Positions 34,717-47,633 of a stretch of 64,000 nucleotides of DNA are shown here, in pieces. The stretch spans positions 1-64,000 of the forward strand of contig JABCPU010000015.1 in the NCBI GenBank assembly GCA_016800925.1. The letters are read 5' to 3'. Numbering within the stretch: position 1 is the stretch's first letter; each line of letters starts with the position of its first letter. Position numbers and translations under genes: made by a program. The notes below the pieces were generated by a model that was not told the DNA's origin, did not search any database, and saw nothing but the letters and a program-made list of their open reading frames with translations. This stretch comes from Suillus spraguei (taxonomy: Eukaryota; Basidiomycota; Agaricomycetes; Boletales; Suillaceae).

Positions 34717-37502
34717 TCACCGCTTGGCAAACACCTTTTTCAGCAGCGCTAGAACCTTCGGTACGTTCAGCTGAACGTACTCTAAATCCAGCAAGTGTTT
34801 GTTATCTTTTTGCTGTTGACAAGGTGAGTACTGAGTGTACATCTGGAAAAGGGACCAACCTTCTCCAATAGGTCGTCAATCTTTAGGTCCATTTCAAGAA
34901 TGGCTTTCTCCCGACCCTTGTAGTGCAATGAAATGATGAACGTCCCAGGTGTGGGTGATGTTATGTTGAAGTAGATGTTGGGTCGACTGAAAGCAGGTCA
35001 GAACACCATATAAGAAAGTATCGGAGAAGTACGCACCGGTTATCAGGAACATTACTCTCCACGATGATACCTTCCTTCTCGAGTTGCGCATGGGTAAAGC
35101 GATACGGACCAAGAACCGCCGATTTCGATAGCTTCCTCTCCTTGCCTCCGACCGTAACGACACCCACTCCAGTCGTACTGCCCTTGTCTTTCGACGCAGT
35201 CAGACGAACATTCTGGAGATACGCTTTGTACTGCTCAAGCTGAGAGCGCAAATAAGCATTGTGATCGCAGATCGTTTTGTAGACCGCTTCCAACGACTTC
35301 GTTTCTAATACCACTTTCTCTCGCAGATTACCAAGGTGAGCAAGCTCAGCAGCAACCTCATCCTGCATGAGCTTATAGCCATCTGCTGCCTCGATGATAC
35401 TTTGTTCCTCTAATTCACGAAGCATCTCCTTGACTTTAATGCCTTTGCGCACAAGTGTTGCATCCTTTGTCGTAGCCGCCCGTTCGGCAATCGCGGCCAG
35501 GTTATACGGCCGCTTCTCGGCAGTGTGGGGTATGGAACGGATGAGCTGTACAAGAATAGACTTGGTTTCCATGTACAGCATGTCACTGGTTGATACGGAG
35601 TCCATCAGGGCACTCTGGATATCCTGTACAGGTGTTTCCCAGCGGCTGTAGAGATTCAGCTCGATAGCACGGTTCTCCTTTCGTGGAACTTGTGATGGAG
35701 CGGGTCCGAGTTCATCAGTCAGGATACGTAAATGCTGCTTGTCGTTGGGGGACTGGAGCACAGCCGCGTCAGAAACTAGTAGAAGGACAAGTAAGGTATG
35801 CTTACGAGAGTTTCCACGTGCTGTAAAATCAAAGAGTGGGTGTTGTACAACTCGTTCATGGTAATATGGATCATGAGGTCTTTCTTAGATAGCGCCATGT
35901 ATTGGTCCATCTAAGACACAACGTTAGTTGACATGAATGATATGAGGTATACTCCCACGTACTTCAAGAGTGTCATAGAAATCCCCAACCTCGCAGAGAC
36001 TGTTAAGGAATTGGTTGATTCGTGCTTTATTATTTTCTACAAAGGGTTCAGAGTGATCATGTATATCTCCTTCGCATACGAGGGCTTGTTTGCAAGGTTC
36101 TGCAGCATCTTCGCAATCTAATGAGGTAAATTAGCTAAGAGCGTGAAAACGGAAGGGCTAATACAGGTACGTACCAGGGTCAGTGTTCGGCGGGGGTGTT
36201 TAGCGGGGACGCCTTCAACGAGCATGTATGCTTGGGGAGTGACAATAGCAGGATTGATGAACCGTAGAAAGAAGAAGCCTCCTATTAAAGAGCAAATAGC
36301 GTAATCGGTTGCCTCAGGATACTTTCGCTGTGACACCGGAGAATTAGTATCAAATGAGAGGGAGATGAAAACGAACCGACCCGGGTCAAACTTCGAATCT
36401 GCTTGCAGATCCATCGAATACCGTACGGCACACTTTCCATACTTTCTATTATGGTCACGAGGAAGCTATTCGCGATTTCCATTAACATAGTAAGTCGTGG
36501 TGCAATGATGGCTTGAACATCGGCGTTCTCGGCGGCGACCTCTGGGGGTACTCCGCGAGGTAGGTTGGGGGGTAGTGTACCTGTTTCTTCTTCTATTTGG
36601 TTTATCATTTGCTCGTACACCTGTGAGCTTGTCAGAGATTTCGACATACCTCTCATCGCCAGTCATAGCTCACCTTTACGGGATTAATTTCAAGGTTCAA
36701 GTCTTTGTGCTCTATCAAGCTATTGATGCGTTCTGCCAGCACCCCCTTGAGATAACTTTGCCCAGGACCTCGTCGGGTGTAAGTAGTCATCATCCGGGAC
36801 ACAGGAGTGTTAGCACGCAGTAGTGACCCAAACTCGGTTGCTGTCTCAAACTGTGCGGACAACACTGACTGGAACATCGTTAAAAGAAGGTGCTCTTCAC
36901 GACTCTCGTATTGGTTCCCATACAACGTAAACATGACCGTCTGTAAGAGAGTGTCGATCTCTGATAAGCTGACAAGTCGACATAGTGCAGCAATATGACG
37001 AGGTTCAGACTGGAGAAGGAAGAATAAGTTGGAGTACTGTTGCAATTTTCGATCATCGGGGTAATGGCCTTCGGTTGGATCGACTTCTTCTAGCGTCCGT
37101 TCCACTTCACGTTGCTAACACACACAAGTGAGCCGGGATGCGGGATTGAACACAGCATCAGAACACGAACCTCATCAGCGGCCATACGATTCTGAATAAG
37201 GAGAGCGATGCGAGAGTCAAGGTAACGGACATCACGTTCGAGCACAAAATTTTTCTTGGACTGGGCGGATATTTTGCCCTTGAGGTCACGAAGGCGTTTT
37301 TGTGCTGCATTACAAGGCCTTGGAAATAAGGACATATAAGTTATAATTTAGACGCACCTCGAGCCAGGTCATCCTCCACTTCAACATCCTGCTCTGCGGC
37401 CATACTGAAAAGGGCGGTAACACTATAGCGATTTGTATTCCTGTTCGTGAGCCTCCTCCCCATGACCGAGCCAGGGGAGGTTGGTTGATCGACATAAGAC
37501 AT
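34717..37502 (-). CDS. RasGAP / RasGAP_C protein (Gap1, IQGAP-related); one frame break
   Basis: GTPase-activating protein for Ras-like GTPases, roughly 770 residues from about nine exons. N-terminus [17 protein letters not shown], then a short helical region ([18 protein letters not shown]). The RasGAP domain follows with [18 protein letters not shown] (the FLR-type region with its arginine finger candidate), then [17 protein letters not shown] and [12 protein letters not shown]. The RasGAP_C region ([20 protein letters not shown] to the C-terminus [10 protein letters not shown]) is typical of IQGAP and S. pombe Gap1. Downstream of Gap1-like proteins Ras controls mating and morphogenesis; the same role is assumed. 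In the exon near 36040 the frame stops after ITLNP; one extra base in the adjoining A3/G3 run (plus 36041-36046) restores [15 protein letters not shown] regard that as a consensus error because everything else is intact. Confidence 0.9.
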
Positions 37503-39515
37503 GATGCGCTGAGAAAAAGGCTGTTGATCTTTGGATCGTGAAGCGAGGACCTATATAGACCTTGAAGTCTGCGCCCTACAGGTGTGGAGAGATGTCCTAG
37601 ATTCCTAAGCTAGCACCGGCGCAGCCTGGCAACAAAAACAAGAGGCCTGTTGGATATCGAATTTTGTGGGTATCAACAAAAGAAAGAAAGAGAGAAAAAA
37701 AGGAGGATGAAGGCGGAGGAAGGCAATGCGGGGGAGAAAAAACAATGTGATATCCGCCAATGCGGCGCGTAACACGACTGCAACTGTGGCAAGACCAACA
37801 AAACACTGAGAATATCTTTAGCAGGTGGCGTGAAATTACCATAATTGTCAACGGAGCAATGGAGCAACCTCTTCTTCTCTGGTTGGTTGGTACATCCTCA
37901 TAATCCGTTTCCATCTTTTGCTGATTTAGAACAGACTTGAACACGTTTCACATCACAGATCTATGTGATCTGTGTTGCGCCCAAAATATTCCTTCAGTGC
38001 CTTACAGGTGATTGATGGGCAGTACTTTATGGTACTATGTAATAAAGTACCCGGATCTCCAAGCCCGCCGCGCTCAATTGAACGTTGATCACTACGTCAA
38101 TCCTCAGTTTCACCAACGCGTTGAATTGTGACTTACAATCTCCAAAAATTAGCCTCAGCCACGGCTAAGCTTGTCACTCTTAGCGAGTTTGATTCATGAA
38201 AATGGTATGTCATTTCTCGACTGCCGAGGATAGCTCCGCTACGGCCACGCCTCGCCACTCGAGACGCACGAAAATAGCCAGGTTCTCCTGACATACCATA
38301 CCTAGACGGTTCTTGGGGTTATGTTCAGCACATTCCGCTTCGCCGCTCAGCACAGTGGACCCACAGGTTGTCAATGTGTCATCATAACGGGGAAATACGG
38401 AACCCTTGTCGTCAATAAATGATTGATAAGCGTATCCGAATTGCACCCCGCTGGCGTCTTCGCGGGATGTCAAGTTTTAACACTGGAAGTAAACCCCATT
38501 CTCGCTGGCCCTCGATCGCACATCTACGACAATTTTCCCAACGTGGTAATTGCAAGGCGATTGTGATAAGCGTATACTGATACCTGTCCGCTCTTGAATA
38601 TCAATCCTTTCTTTAATCTGATGTCTCCCGAATATCTTTTTGGGGTGTCACTGCAGACCGTTGCGTACGCTTTAACATGCATGGTCCGTTTTGTAATTCA
38701 TAATAATAAGAGTCCTCATGTATGTTCTTTGTGCAGTTTGGTCAGACATCTTCTGTGAAATCGAATAGGACTAGGCTATGTCAGTTCTTGCAGAGCAATG
38801 ACGCCGCGTTGTCTTCATCGTCGTGGCAATATACAATCACATGCCGTAGAAGTCACAAAGTCGTCGCTAGACGTAAGGATATTTGGCTATCCTGTGGAAT
38901 CCAGATTAATCATGACAATTGTCAGTCTAGGGTCAACAACCATTAATGGCAAAGTTAACGACGAGAGCCGAGAAAGATGATCTCTCGATCACGGACTCTA
39001 CACTTGGGAGTTCTAGCTGCCAAAATTGACTTACAGTATTCACTCACAAACTTAATCGATGGATTTATCCACGCACGGTGTTTCATTACTACGTAAGTAC
39101 GTATCAAAGAGTTTAGTCAGTGCTCATTAATATTAATATTATTCTCATTCTCATGTTTGACAGTTATTGAATTGAATGAATGCTAGGTTCCACATCGAAC
39201 TTTCTGGTTGATGCGATCTTCTAAATGTCATCAGACAGCCTGCTTCAATTACGATCACGCCAAGCTTAACCGGAAGTCGGTCGAAGAAACTACGTCAGTA
39301 TATGCAGGAGCAAGCCAAACTGTTGAAATGCGTTTTTCAAGCTGCGGAGTGATATTACTAAGTGGAGCTCAGGTCTTCGACCAACCCCTTCTTTTTATTT
39401 CATCCGTACATGCATGTGGCCCGCGCTTAAGAATGGCTATTCCAAGTCATATAAATTGGATGTGACATATCGACTCTATCCAAAGTCCTCTTCTTTCAGT
39501 ATTCATTTTATTGCC
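37503..39515. other. Intergenic, 2 kb
   Basis: Promoter region of the RasGAP gene, then sequence without a recognised gene. The 38210-38473 minus-strand frame starts with TTG and shows no domain. Pyrimidine/purine-biased stretches near 37675-37740. Confidence 0.45.
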
Positions 39516-40037
39516 ATGTCTACCAGGTTAAAAAAATCACTTGTAAACTTTTGGTCCAATATTCACCATTCTCCTAGATGCTTCCTATTCCATTGCCCAT
39601 GCAAATCCACGAGTCCACAGGACTCCATCGTCATAGACGTCGAGCCGAGCACTGCCGTTAACGCGCGGAATGCTCAAGTAGAAACCCTCGTCTATCGCTG
39701 CTGCTGGGATACCCAACATTCTCCCTGCAAAATGTTCATTGAAGGCACCTCCAGAGATATTCTCTCCCATCTTCGGGAACGCCACGGCATCGTGCACACT
39801 GCCGATGCGGACCTCGAATGCCGCTGGAGTCCTTGCTCGATGGACAAGCGTCTGAAAATGGGCAGTATCGCGAGGCACATCGGCAAGCATCTGGGCATTC
39901 AATTCAAGTGCTCGCGATGTGAACTCACGGCTCGTGACGACGTCGTTCGCGACCATATCAGAAGGAGCCCTAGCTGCGCGGACGCTGCGGTACAGCTAGT
40001 TCCCGGCTCAGAAGCCCGGAGGATAGTCTCAGCGTAA
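39516..40037 (+). CDS. C2H2-like zinc-finger protein, single exon
   Basis: 173 residues, intronless. The pattern is C-W-x6-C (RCCWDTQHSPCKMFIEG) followed by HLRERHGI, then CRWSPC with HIGKHLGI, then CSRC with DHIRRSPSC: three degenerate Cys/His units resembling C2H2 fingers common in agaricomycete lineage-specific proteins. The start chosen is ATG 39516, because the upstream extension of the frame (to 39414) looks non-coding. Possibly DNA-binding, but no known protein is recognised; many relatives occur as multigene families of unknown role. Confidence 0.65.
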   Translation: MSTRLKKSLVNFWSNIHHSPRCFLFHCPCKSTSPQDSIVIDVEPSTAVNARNAQVETLVYRCCWDTQHSPCKMFIEGTSRDILSHLRERHGIVHTADADLECRWSPCSMDKRLKMGSIARHIGKHLGIQFKCSRCELTARDDVVRDHIRRSPSCADAAVQLVPGSEARRIVSA

Positions 40038-40626
40038 TTTCTTGCGGCTCAATGGGCGCAATGATTTAAGTTTTAGACAATGGGGTCCTATATAAGTCCA
40101 TAACTACGTTAGTACTTACGAATATTGTACGGCTGGGACGAGTCATGGGTCGTATACACACATGTTCGATCGATTTATTATGTATTGATAGTGAAGGCAA
40201 TCATGTTATCTTCAACCTCATGGATTGAAATGGAACCTTTAATGAGGTCAGGCGAGATAACAAGTTGTAGGCGCAATATGCCCTTTATCTTTCGGTAAAG
40301 CCACTGAATAGTACTGATGGCCGGAAACCTATTTACTTTTCGGGTAGGAGTTGGCAAGGTTGCAAAGTTAAGTTTCTCCCTTAATTACATCACGTGCATG
40401 TCTCCATTAGGAAAACGTCTTCGGTGCCTCTTAAGCTGAGCGCTGATCACCATGATGGACCGGGGAAAGCGTTGCGAGTCGTGATTGTGATAGTACAAAG
40501 TCATCTCAGAAGGTAAGTATTCGTCCAATACCGACACTAACTCGCGGAAGAATACGCGATGGCATCTTCTCCGAGTTATATATATACCTGAGTCCAGTAT
40601 TCTAATCACCGGCGCGGAGGAAATGT
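40038..40626. other. Intergenic
   Basis: About 590 bp between two convergent genes. The small minus-strand frame at 40385-40609 shows no domain. Nothing else seen. Confidence 0.5.
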
Positions 40627-41000
40627 CTACGGCTGTGAGGTGTCCTGACGCGCACGTCGAACATCATTGGGTATGAAGAAGTCACGGTTCCGTTGCCCAC
40701 TTGAGGATATAAACTCCACTTCGTATCCCCAGCCCGCGAGCTAAAACAAACATTAACAAAGATTGAGATACTTGGTCAAAGCAAACCGACTATGCGAATG
40801 AATTGTAGGCCGCTAATGACAAAGCCTACTGCCCAGAGATTCGCACGGATGCGCACTTCAACAGACTCATTCTCATTCTGCCGATAGGCAATAGAATAAA
40901 GTCAAGGGAGAGTAATGTGAAAACACAGTCAACAAACACTCACGATTTCTTCACCGCTTTGGTCGGGGCGTTCGTAGGGTTGAGGATGTTGGCGAGACAT
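40627..41000 (-). CDS. Small putative membrane protein, 85 residues, three exons
   Basis: Too short and split for simple ORF finding. Exons 41000-40944, 40877-40791 and 40740-40627 join in phase 0 with GT-AG introns of 66 and 50 nt. The protein begins MSRQHPQPYERPDQSGEE, has an acidic stretch NENESVEVRIR, one hydrophobic segment (NLWAVGFVISGLQFIRILAG), then a polar tail FIPNDVRRARQDTSQP. The consistent frames over three exons argue it is real. Likely a single-pass membrane protein; family not recognised. The stretch upstream (41045-41389) has a separate open frame that I could not join to it. Confidence 0.55.
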
Positions 41001-41837
41001 TTGGTCCACAGTTAAAGAGCTCTTTAAAGAGGGGTTCACGGTACTTATACGGTGTTGGACCAAGAATTTTTGGCCTTTTGGCTCACAAGGCCGACAATCT
41101 TATCGTGGAAGTGGAGTTCTACCTTCAGAGCCCATACGAGAAGCAAGGACCTAAGCGTCAGATGTAAAATATCACAGGTCACGCAAAGTTTCGGACGTTC
41201 CATCATTCCGCCACACAACAACCAACGTGGTGGGGTAAGATCCGTGGGCCATGATAAGGAAACCGGGCCAACAGTGATCAATATGGTAAAAATGCTGGCA
41301 GTTTGGAAGAGGTCAAGCGCCAAGTCTTGGTAGGCTTTGCTTGGAGTTGAGCTTCGAGACCCTGGTCGGCAGTTGCTAGTAGCGTTCATATTACCCCACC
41401 TGTAGGGAGTCCCAGATGGCCCCTGTGAGACATAGCTACATCATACAATAATTGAGTGGTTAGTGTATTTGTTCATCGATGCTAGCAACATCTCAGGGAA
41501 ATTTTTTGCCTCAATGACTGAACTGAGACCACTATGTGAGAGCGGAGCCTTGAGAAGGAAGGTTCATGGGATATCGTACGGTGTATTATTAGTACTTCAA
41601 GGTCACGTGTCACGTCATCGCGACCCTGCTCGATGCTCATGATGATCTAACACCATTCGGTTGAACTTGCAGAACGCCTAGCATAAGCAACTAGCGAGCA
41701 AGTTTCTAATTGCGTATGAAGCCCGACTTGCGTGCATCTTGTGTCTCAAACTTGTGACGCTATCTATAATTCTGTCGACTTCGAGTTCATCCGCCCCCAC
41801 GAGGACACACTACTACTAGGGCACCCATTCTTCCAAT
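41001..41837. other. Intergenic with an unassigned minus-strand ORF
   Basis: An open frame of 114 codons at 41389-41045 (-), ATG start, encodes a fairly hydrophobic product with no domain I know. It could be a second small membrane protein or chance. The rest is the divergent promoter region for the BRO1 gene. Confidence 0.4.
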
Positions 41838-44800
41838 ATGCCAAACCACCTCAGCATCCCTTTCAAGAAAACCTATTCATGCCCTATACCTATTGCTGCA
41901 CGCGATTACATCCGAGACCATACAGAAGATCACCCAGATGCGTATATTCGCGACATCAATCAGTGGAAGGCATCGCGGGATATCGGCACTGGAGGCGTAT
42001 TACATGCTGACCGTATCAACCTCGCTTTAAAGTGAGTCCCGTACCTGATTATGCCAAACGATCTAACCGGAACCAGATATCATGCTCAACTTGTATTCAT
42101 TCTAGCCAAATTACCGCCCGACGTCAGTTGCCAACCTCATGCTTCTTCTTCCGCAGTACTGACTACCCTAGATCAATTTGGAATTCTCATATGCACATGC
42201 GTTTGCTTCAAGCCTGTCCTCCCTCCCTGTGACCATGAGGAGTATTGCGTTTGAGCGGGCTTCAGTCTTGTTCAATATAGCCGCGTTGTATTCCCAATTA
42301 GCTGCTTCTGAGGATAGATCCAGTCAAGATGGCCTAAAACGTGCAACTGCTTATTATCAGGCAAGTTAAGCGATTAGAAAAAGGAAGCTACCTCACACTC
42401 CACCTGAAGAACGCAGCCGGCGTTTTTGCCTTCCTGACCGAGTCAGCACTGCCAAAACTGGGTCCCTTTGTGGACTCAGAAAATACGCCTTCCGATCTGA
42501 CCGAACATTTTGTGAGAAGTCTGGAATGGCTTATGCTGGCCCAGTCTCAGGAATGTGTCTGGCAGCGTGCTGTCGCCGGTAATAATTTCCATCGAACATG
42601 CTACACATCTGACTAGTGGCTTAGATCACTACAAGAATAGCCTGATTGCGAAATTAGCAGCCAAAGTTTCGTCTCTCTATAACGCTTCCTTACTATCGAT
42701 CCGCCTGGCCGCTGTCGACACCCGTGATGCCCTACCATCTGTAAGCATAATCTCATGACCTCCACCATGGGTATTGACCTAGGTGAATAGAATTGGATCC
42801 CTCACCTGGAGGCGAAGCACTATCATTTTAATGCAGCATCACAATATAGGAAAAGTGTCGACGAACTCGAGGCTTCTAGGTTGGTGAGGGATGACGCGTC
42901 CTTTCATCGCTGAAATTGTCATAGATACGGTGACGAGATTCGACGTCTAATGATCGCCGAAGCAGATGCCAAAAAAGCATTCAACATTGCGAAGCGTGCT
43001 GGGGTCGCCCAAGCGGTCATAAGCGATGTTAAGGTTCATTCTCATCCCGCGCCTCATCTAGTTGCCATGTTTGACATTTCGTTCCAGTCGCTGCTTGACG
43101 TTGTGCAGAAAATCTTTCCCGTGCTGAAAGAGACAATGATCTGATATACCATCAGAATGTTCCGGCACCTTCTAGTGTCCCCGCAATTCAAGAGGTCTCT
43201 ATGGTACAGTGTATCATTCCCCCTGGGTTGCGGGATCCCAAAAGTGTAATCGGCGATGACAGAATAATCTTCGCCGAGATGCTTGGATGGGGTGCTCGGA
43301 AGCCATCAGTGGGTCGAGGTCAGGTGGCAATGTGACGCCTTCTTCTGATCTATCAATTCAGATATATATAATAACAACAAGGGAAATTTACTTCAAGAGA
43401 AGATCGTCGAACCAGCCCAGAATTTGAATGATGAAGCGGATAAGTCAGACGCGCGTCCTTTTCATAGTTTCCGTATACCTGACGTAATGATTACACACAG
43501 GATACTCCAATCTCTGAACTTACCATCGTCACTGGAAGCCTTGGAGCGTCCTATCGGGTTACCTCCAAGTCTCTTGAAGAAGGCTGAAGAAATACGCTTA
43601 GAGCAGGGGCCCACGAAGATCGATGTCTATCTTGACGACGTTCAGCGACTCTCTCGACATGTGCTCGGAATACTTGACGAGGTATCTTATTTTTTGTTCA
43701 AGTTTCTATTATATTTTATGGGATGGGTTTCTAGGCTATGGATATCTTAGACAGCGAGGCATCTGAGGACGAAGCTGCGCGCAGAGAGATACCGATGAAC
43801 CGTCCTCCATCTCATGAAGCAAACCAAGAGCTTGTCATGAAACAACAACGATATCGGACCATCCTCACTCAGGCAGCAGAAAGCGATGAACTCGTCCGCC
43901 GAAAATGGGAGGAATGGGAAGATCAAATTTCCGAGCTTACTCGCCATGAGGTGCGGGCCAGGTGCAGTTGTACACAATTATGTGCTAATTGCGGTGTACA
44001 GGATGAGCTAGAAGCTTTGGTGCCGTCATCGACAGTTTCTATGACAGGAAAGGCAGTGTCAACTAGCCAGACCCAAATCCACGCTCGCACTTTGCGTGGC
44101 TTGTTAGAGTCTTTAGATGATATTCGTCGTACTCGAGACGACCTTGTTGTCCGTGCTCAAAGACGAGCGGATGGCGACGACATACGGCCAAAGGTACTGG
44201 CAGCAGCGGCAAACTTAGAACCTGGGATAGAAATGAGCGCCGTTATGTTTGAAGATGTTTCCGATAATGAACTCGCGAAGTATGACAAATTTATTCAAGG
44301 TCTGACAGAGGGGCGGAAAAAACAAGAAGAGCTTCTTTCGTCCATCAAGGTCATCTTAATCAGTGCTCGATTTCAACGTTCTCCTGACAAACTCCTAGTC
44401 CACGAATGACGTGTTCATCCAGTCCAGGAAACAAGACCCTGCTGTCAAGGATCGAGAGCAGGCTCTTCAATTTCTTGACCTTGCATATTCTCATTATAGA
44501 GAGATCATCCGGAATCTAGACGAAGGGCTGAAGGTTAGTTACGAACTACTCAGTCTCAGGGATTTGATTTGATTGTTTACTAGTTTTACAACGACATGGC
44601 CGGTATCTTAACTAACTTCAAGGAAGCATGCAAGATATGGAGCAGTGCGCGAAGTCGAGAAGCCAGGTACAATCGCTTTTGATCGATTTCTTTCCCTGAC
44701 TGACGGCACTGCGTGATATAGACTCCTTCATCGCAATATGGCGTCTCTATCAATCAGTGACAACGCCTCCGATGAATCTCACGAGGTGCCCACAGCGTCG

Positions 44801-44923
44801 TTGCCAAGGCCAGGCACTCAGAAAAAGACCGCCGGTATACCGACACTGTCCTCAGCTGACTGGGAGGCCCAAGAACTGGCTCCCCCGCCAACAAAACGAA
44901 CTGACAAAACGAAACATCGATGA
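41838..44923 (+). CDS. BRO1-domain protein, PalA/Rim20-like; one frame break
   Basis: Alix/Bro1 family scaffold that binds ESCRT-III; PalA/Rim20 acts in ambient-pH signalling by bringing the Rim13 protease to PacC/Rim101. Start MPNHLSIPFKKTYSCPIP at 41838; about twelve exons follow. Signature stretches of the BRO1 domain: FERASVLFNIAALYSQLA, LEWLMLAQSQECVWQRAV, YKNSLIAKLAAKVSSLYN and HYHFNAASQYRKSVDELE. The central/V-domain part includes RDNDLIYHQNVP, GLPPSLLKKAEEIR and KFIQGLTEGRKKQEELL, and the C-terminus is Pro-rich (LAPPPTKRTDKTKHR). The intron at 42361-42409 has donor GCAAGT. At an A4 run (43109-43112) one base seems lost: adding it joins LLDVVQK to NLSRAERDNDLIYHQ. Otherwise all exons are in phase. 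PalA versus Bro1/Vps31 was judged from the N-terminal half and is not certain. Confidence 0.88.
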
Positions 44924-45796
44924 CGGATATCAGGATCAGATGTCCGTCAGTAACTGCATAATTATGTTCGTGGATGAATCTCAGCGGGAATTATGTGTAT
45001 GTATCACTCATGTATTGTGGAGGGACGAGCTGGATGTGCCTCGTAACGGTAGCATTGTATATGATATCCAGTGAATAATGGTCCTAATGATTACTCTCGT
45101 TGCGTCGAATCCGATGCATCTCTTAACCTATTCATGCTGGAGTTAATACATTGAGTACTGTCTGACCTAACAGACAGAGTTCGGTATATACTTCACAAGT
45201 GGTATGATATTCACTACAGTGATATCAGAAAATGGAGAGCTAGAGTAGTCTTATGCACGGACATGACAGTGCAGTACGCCAACACAATGTCACTACACCA
45301 GCTAAGCGCCCAGCATGCCAATGTGGTCATTTTAGGGAAACGGGCATGTCCAGTTGATGAGTTGCCGTCATCTATCAACGGTGACCTGCCATGTGTCGTG
45401 ATGACAGGCGAACGGGAAGAGGGAGGTATAAACACAAGATATGATCTCAGTCTCTTTGAGAAGAACTGGCCTATCCTACTGCGCTGGACTTTATAGTAAA
45501 TGAAAGAGAGACGAAATTTTGGACATAACTCGTTGACATATATTTAAGGGGCGCGACCGAGGTCAGCGCAGCGCATCCCATTGGCCTGGATAGGCCTGCG
45601 CCTATCTCGGATCCTTTGGCCTGTCCTTTCTTCCCTCTCTGACACGTCGGACTTCAACAGAAGAGAACTTGTAATGGGGAATGTAGTAAGTGCTAGTAAG
45701 TACCATGAATTTTGAAACATATGTAATTGTGGGTGATTTGCAAGCGCCCAGCTTATGTAAACAGGAACCTGACGATTAAAGACACCTGCGGTGGCC
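44924..45796. other. Intergenic
   Basis: About 870 bp. Open frames such as 45263-45496 show no domain or splicing. From about 45700 the sequence is similar to that before the second DM9 copy (about 63120), so the duplicated unit includes some upstream DNA. Confidence 0.5.
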
Positions 45797-46535
45797 ATGA
45801 CCAATCTCACAGTAGCGTCACAGCACACTGACCCACAACTTACAAGAACAATGAAAGAAGACTACAAGACCGACAAATTTGAAAGCCCACCCCCGCCATA
45901 TCTCCCTCCAAGCCATCCGGGTCCGACTCGTGTCCCTCCGTCAGGCATCCGAATCGCACTGCACGTAAACTCTGCCTTCCCTGATCGTGTATATACCAAA
46001 GCCCCCCCATGCTACGATGCAGACGGTATTTCTCCTGTATTCATCGGATCTGCCATATTCCCGCGCTCTGTCCACCCATGCAAGATTGCACCTCATCTTC
46101 CATATCCCTGCCGTGTGCCATATGGTTCCGCTGAGGTAGAGCATAAAGAACGGTACGACCTTCTCCCATTTGATCCGGAGACCATGGAATGGGTCCGTAC
46201 GAGTTTCGGTCGTATTCCTCATAACAGGACTCCTGTTGCTGGGGGTTATGAAGAGGATGGACGGCCTTTGTATCATGCGATGGGTCGCGTGGAAGGTACT
46301 AGGGTTCCTGGTAAGACAGGAGAACATCTTGTACGTATCCTTATTCTACTTCAGGCTATCCCATGATATCTGAGCCCTTAATAGGAGGGATGTAATGTCG
46401 CATTCGGTGGTGGAGAGCGGATTATCAGGGATAACTACGAAATATTGCGAGTCCAACAGCTTGTCTTACCTGGTGATATCGACACTAACGAAACGCAGGT
46501 GCTGGAAGGATAAATATCTCAGGGGAAGGAAATAG
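45797..46535 (+). CDS. DM9 (DUF3421) repeat protein, intact copy
   Basis: 210 residues from three exons (45797-46330, 46385-46446, 46499-46535). A Pro-rich N-terminus contains a PPxY-type motif (PPPPYLPPS). Two DM9 units follow, the first with SPVFIGSAIF and CRVPYGSAEVEH, the second with IPHNRTPVAGGYEEDGRPLY, VPGKTGEH, CNVAFGGGE and DNYEILCW. DM9 proteins are mannose-binding lectins in oysters and flatworms; the fungal ones are uncharacterised, so sugar binding is an inference. The last intron starts GCGAGT; the paralog at 63 kb has GTGAGT at the same place and the same 52-nt length, which validates the GC-AG reading. The alternative start is the Met at 45851. Confidence 0.82.
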
Positions 46536-47633
46536 TTTACTATGTTTACTTTTATAATTTAACTTATGCAGAAAAACTGAGCGGACAACAGCAAGACAAC
46601 ATGGTAAGTGAGAAGACAGATGTAATCGTGAGATACTGCCAAAGATCTTTGGCTCTAGTATGGCGAAGTGAACTAGGAAGAAGTGAACAGAAGATACGCT
46701 CTCCCTGAAATCGGGCGGGGGATACAGCTCGTATCATTGAAATGCTCACCAGCCTGATATAACTAGATGTGTCCCAAGGAGAGGAAGCATTCCCACCTCA
46801 AGCACAGGAAGGCATGACTCAAACTTGAAGCTGCGGAGGGTATCAAGGGAGCAAGGCACGGCCAGGAGTAAATATAATTCAAACTACAGCAATAAGAGAA
46901 TGGAGGATGGGTAGGATGACAAAATACCATAGTAATAAGAGTCGTGAACCGAACTACGATAAGATGCAGAACAAGGAGCGAAGGATGCCATAGGCGGCAC
47001 TAAATAGAAGCGCCACGATGACTGCATCCCACGCCCTCGCACTCTGGTTCGGGGATGGTATCATGACAGCAGTCATTGTCGTGGAGGAAGACACTACCAA
47101 TGAAGCACGTACTTTCTTTTACAAGTACAGATAACTCTGATCACAGAGCTCTCTCGACAGCGGGTTGTGGTTGCTGCTGCGGACTGTGAAGCACAGTACC
47201 CAAAGCCTGCGTCCGGAACGCCAAACCATGCGTCTTCTCAGTGACTGATTGATATACCGGCAATGGTACGGTGAACGATAGATCTCGATGACATTCTATA
47301 AGAAGAGATAGCAGTCAGCGAATGAACGGTCTGCGAGTGCGACGTCATTAATGACACTGAAATAAGATCCACGCCTTTTCTAGGTCGATCTATGAGGCTG
47401 ACAATCCATTTCTCGCCTTCATTTCGTGAGAGATTACGACGTTCTGACAGATCACTGAGCACGTGGTTTGAGAATAAAACAACAAGGATGCATACCTTAC
47501 TTACCCAATATCGAGTGTATACGACAGTAAGCCTGGCTAATCAGGTGGCGTGAATTTCGAGGGTCCACAAGCATTAGCTCACGCTGTGCGGCCCCGAATT
47601 CAAACTTGACAGAGGTCTCTCAGAAAAGATTTA
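46536..47633. other. Intergenic
   Basis: The first 70 bp are similar to the sequence after the second DM9 copy. Beyond that no gene is recognised; a short minus-strand frame near 47080-46985 ends in a hydrophobic segment but has no support. Confidence 0.45.
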
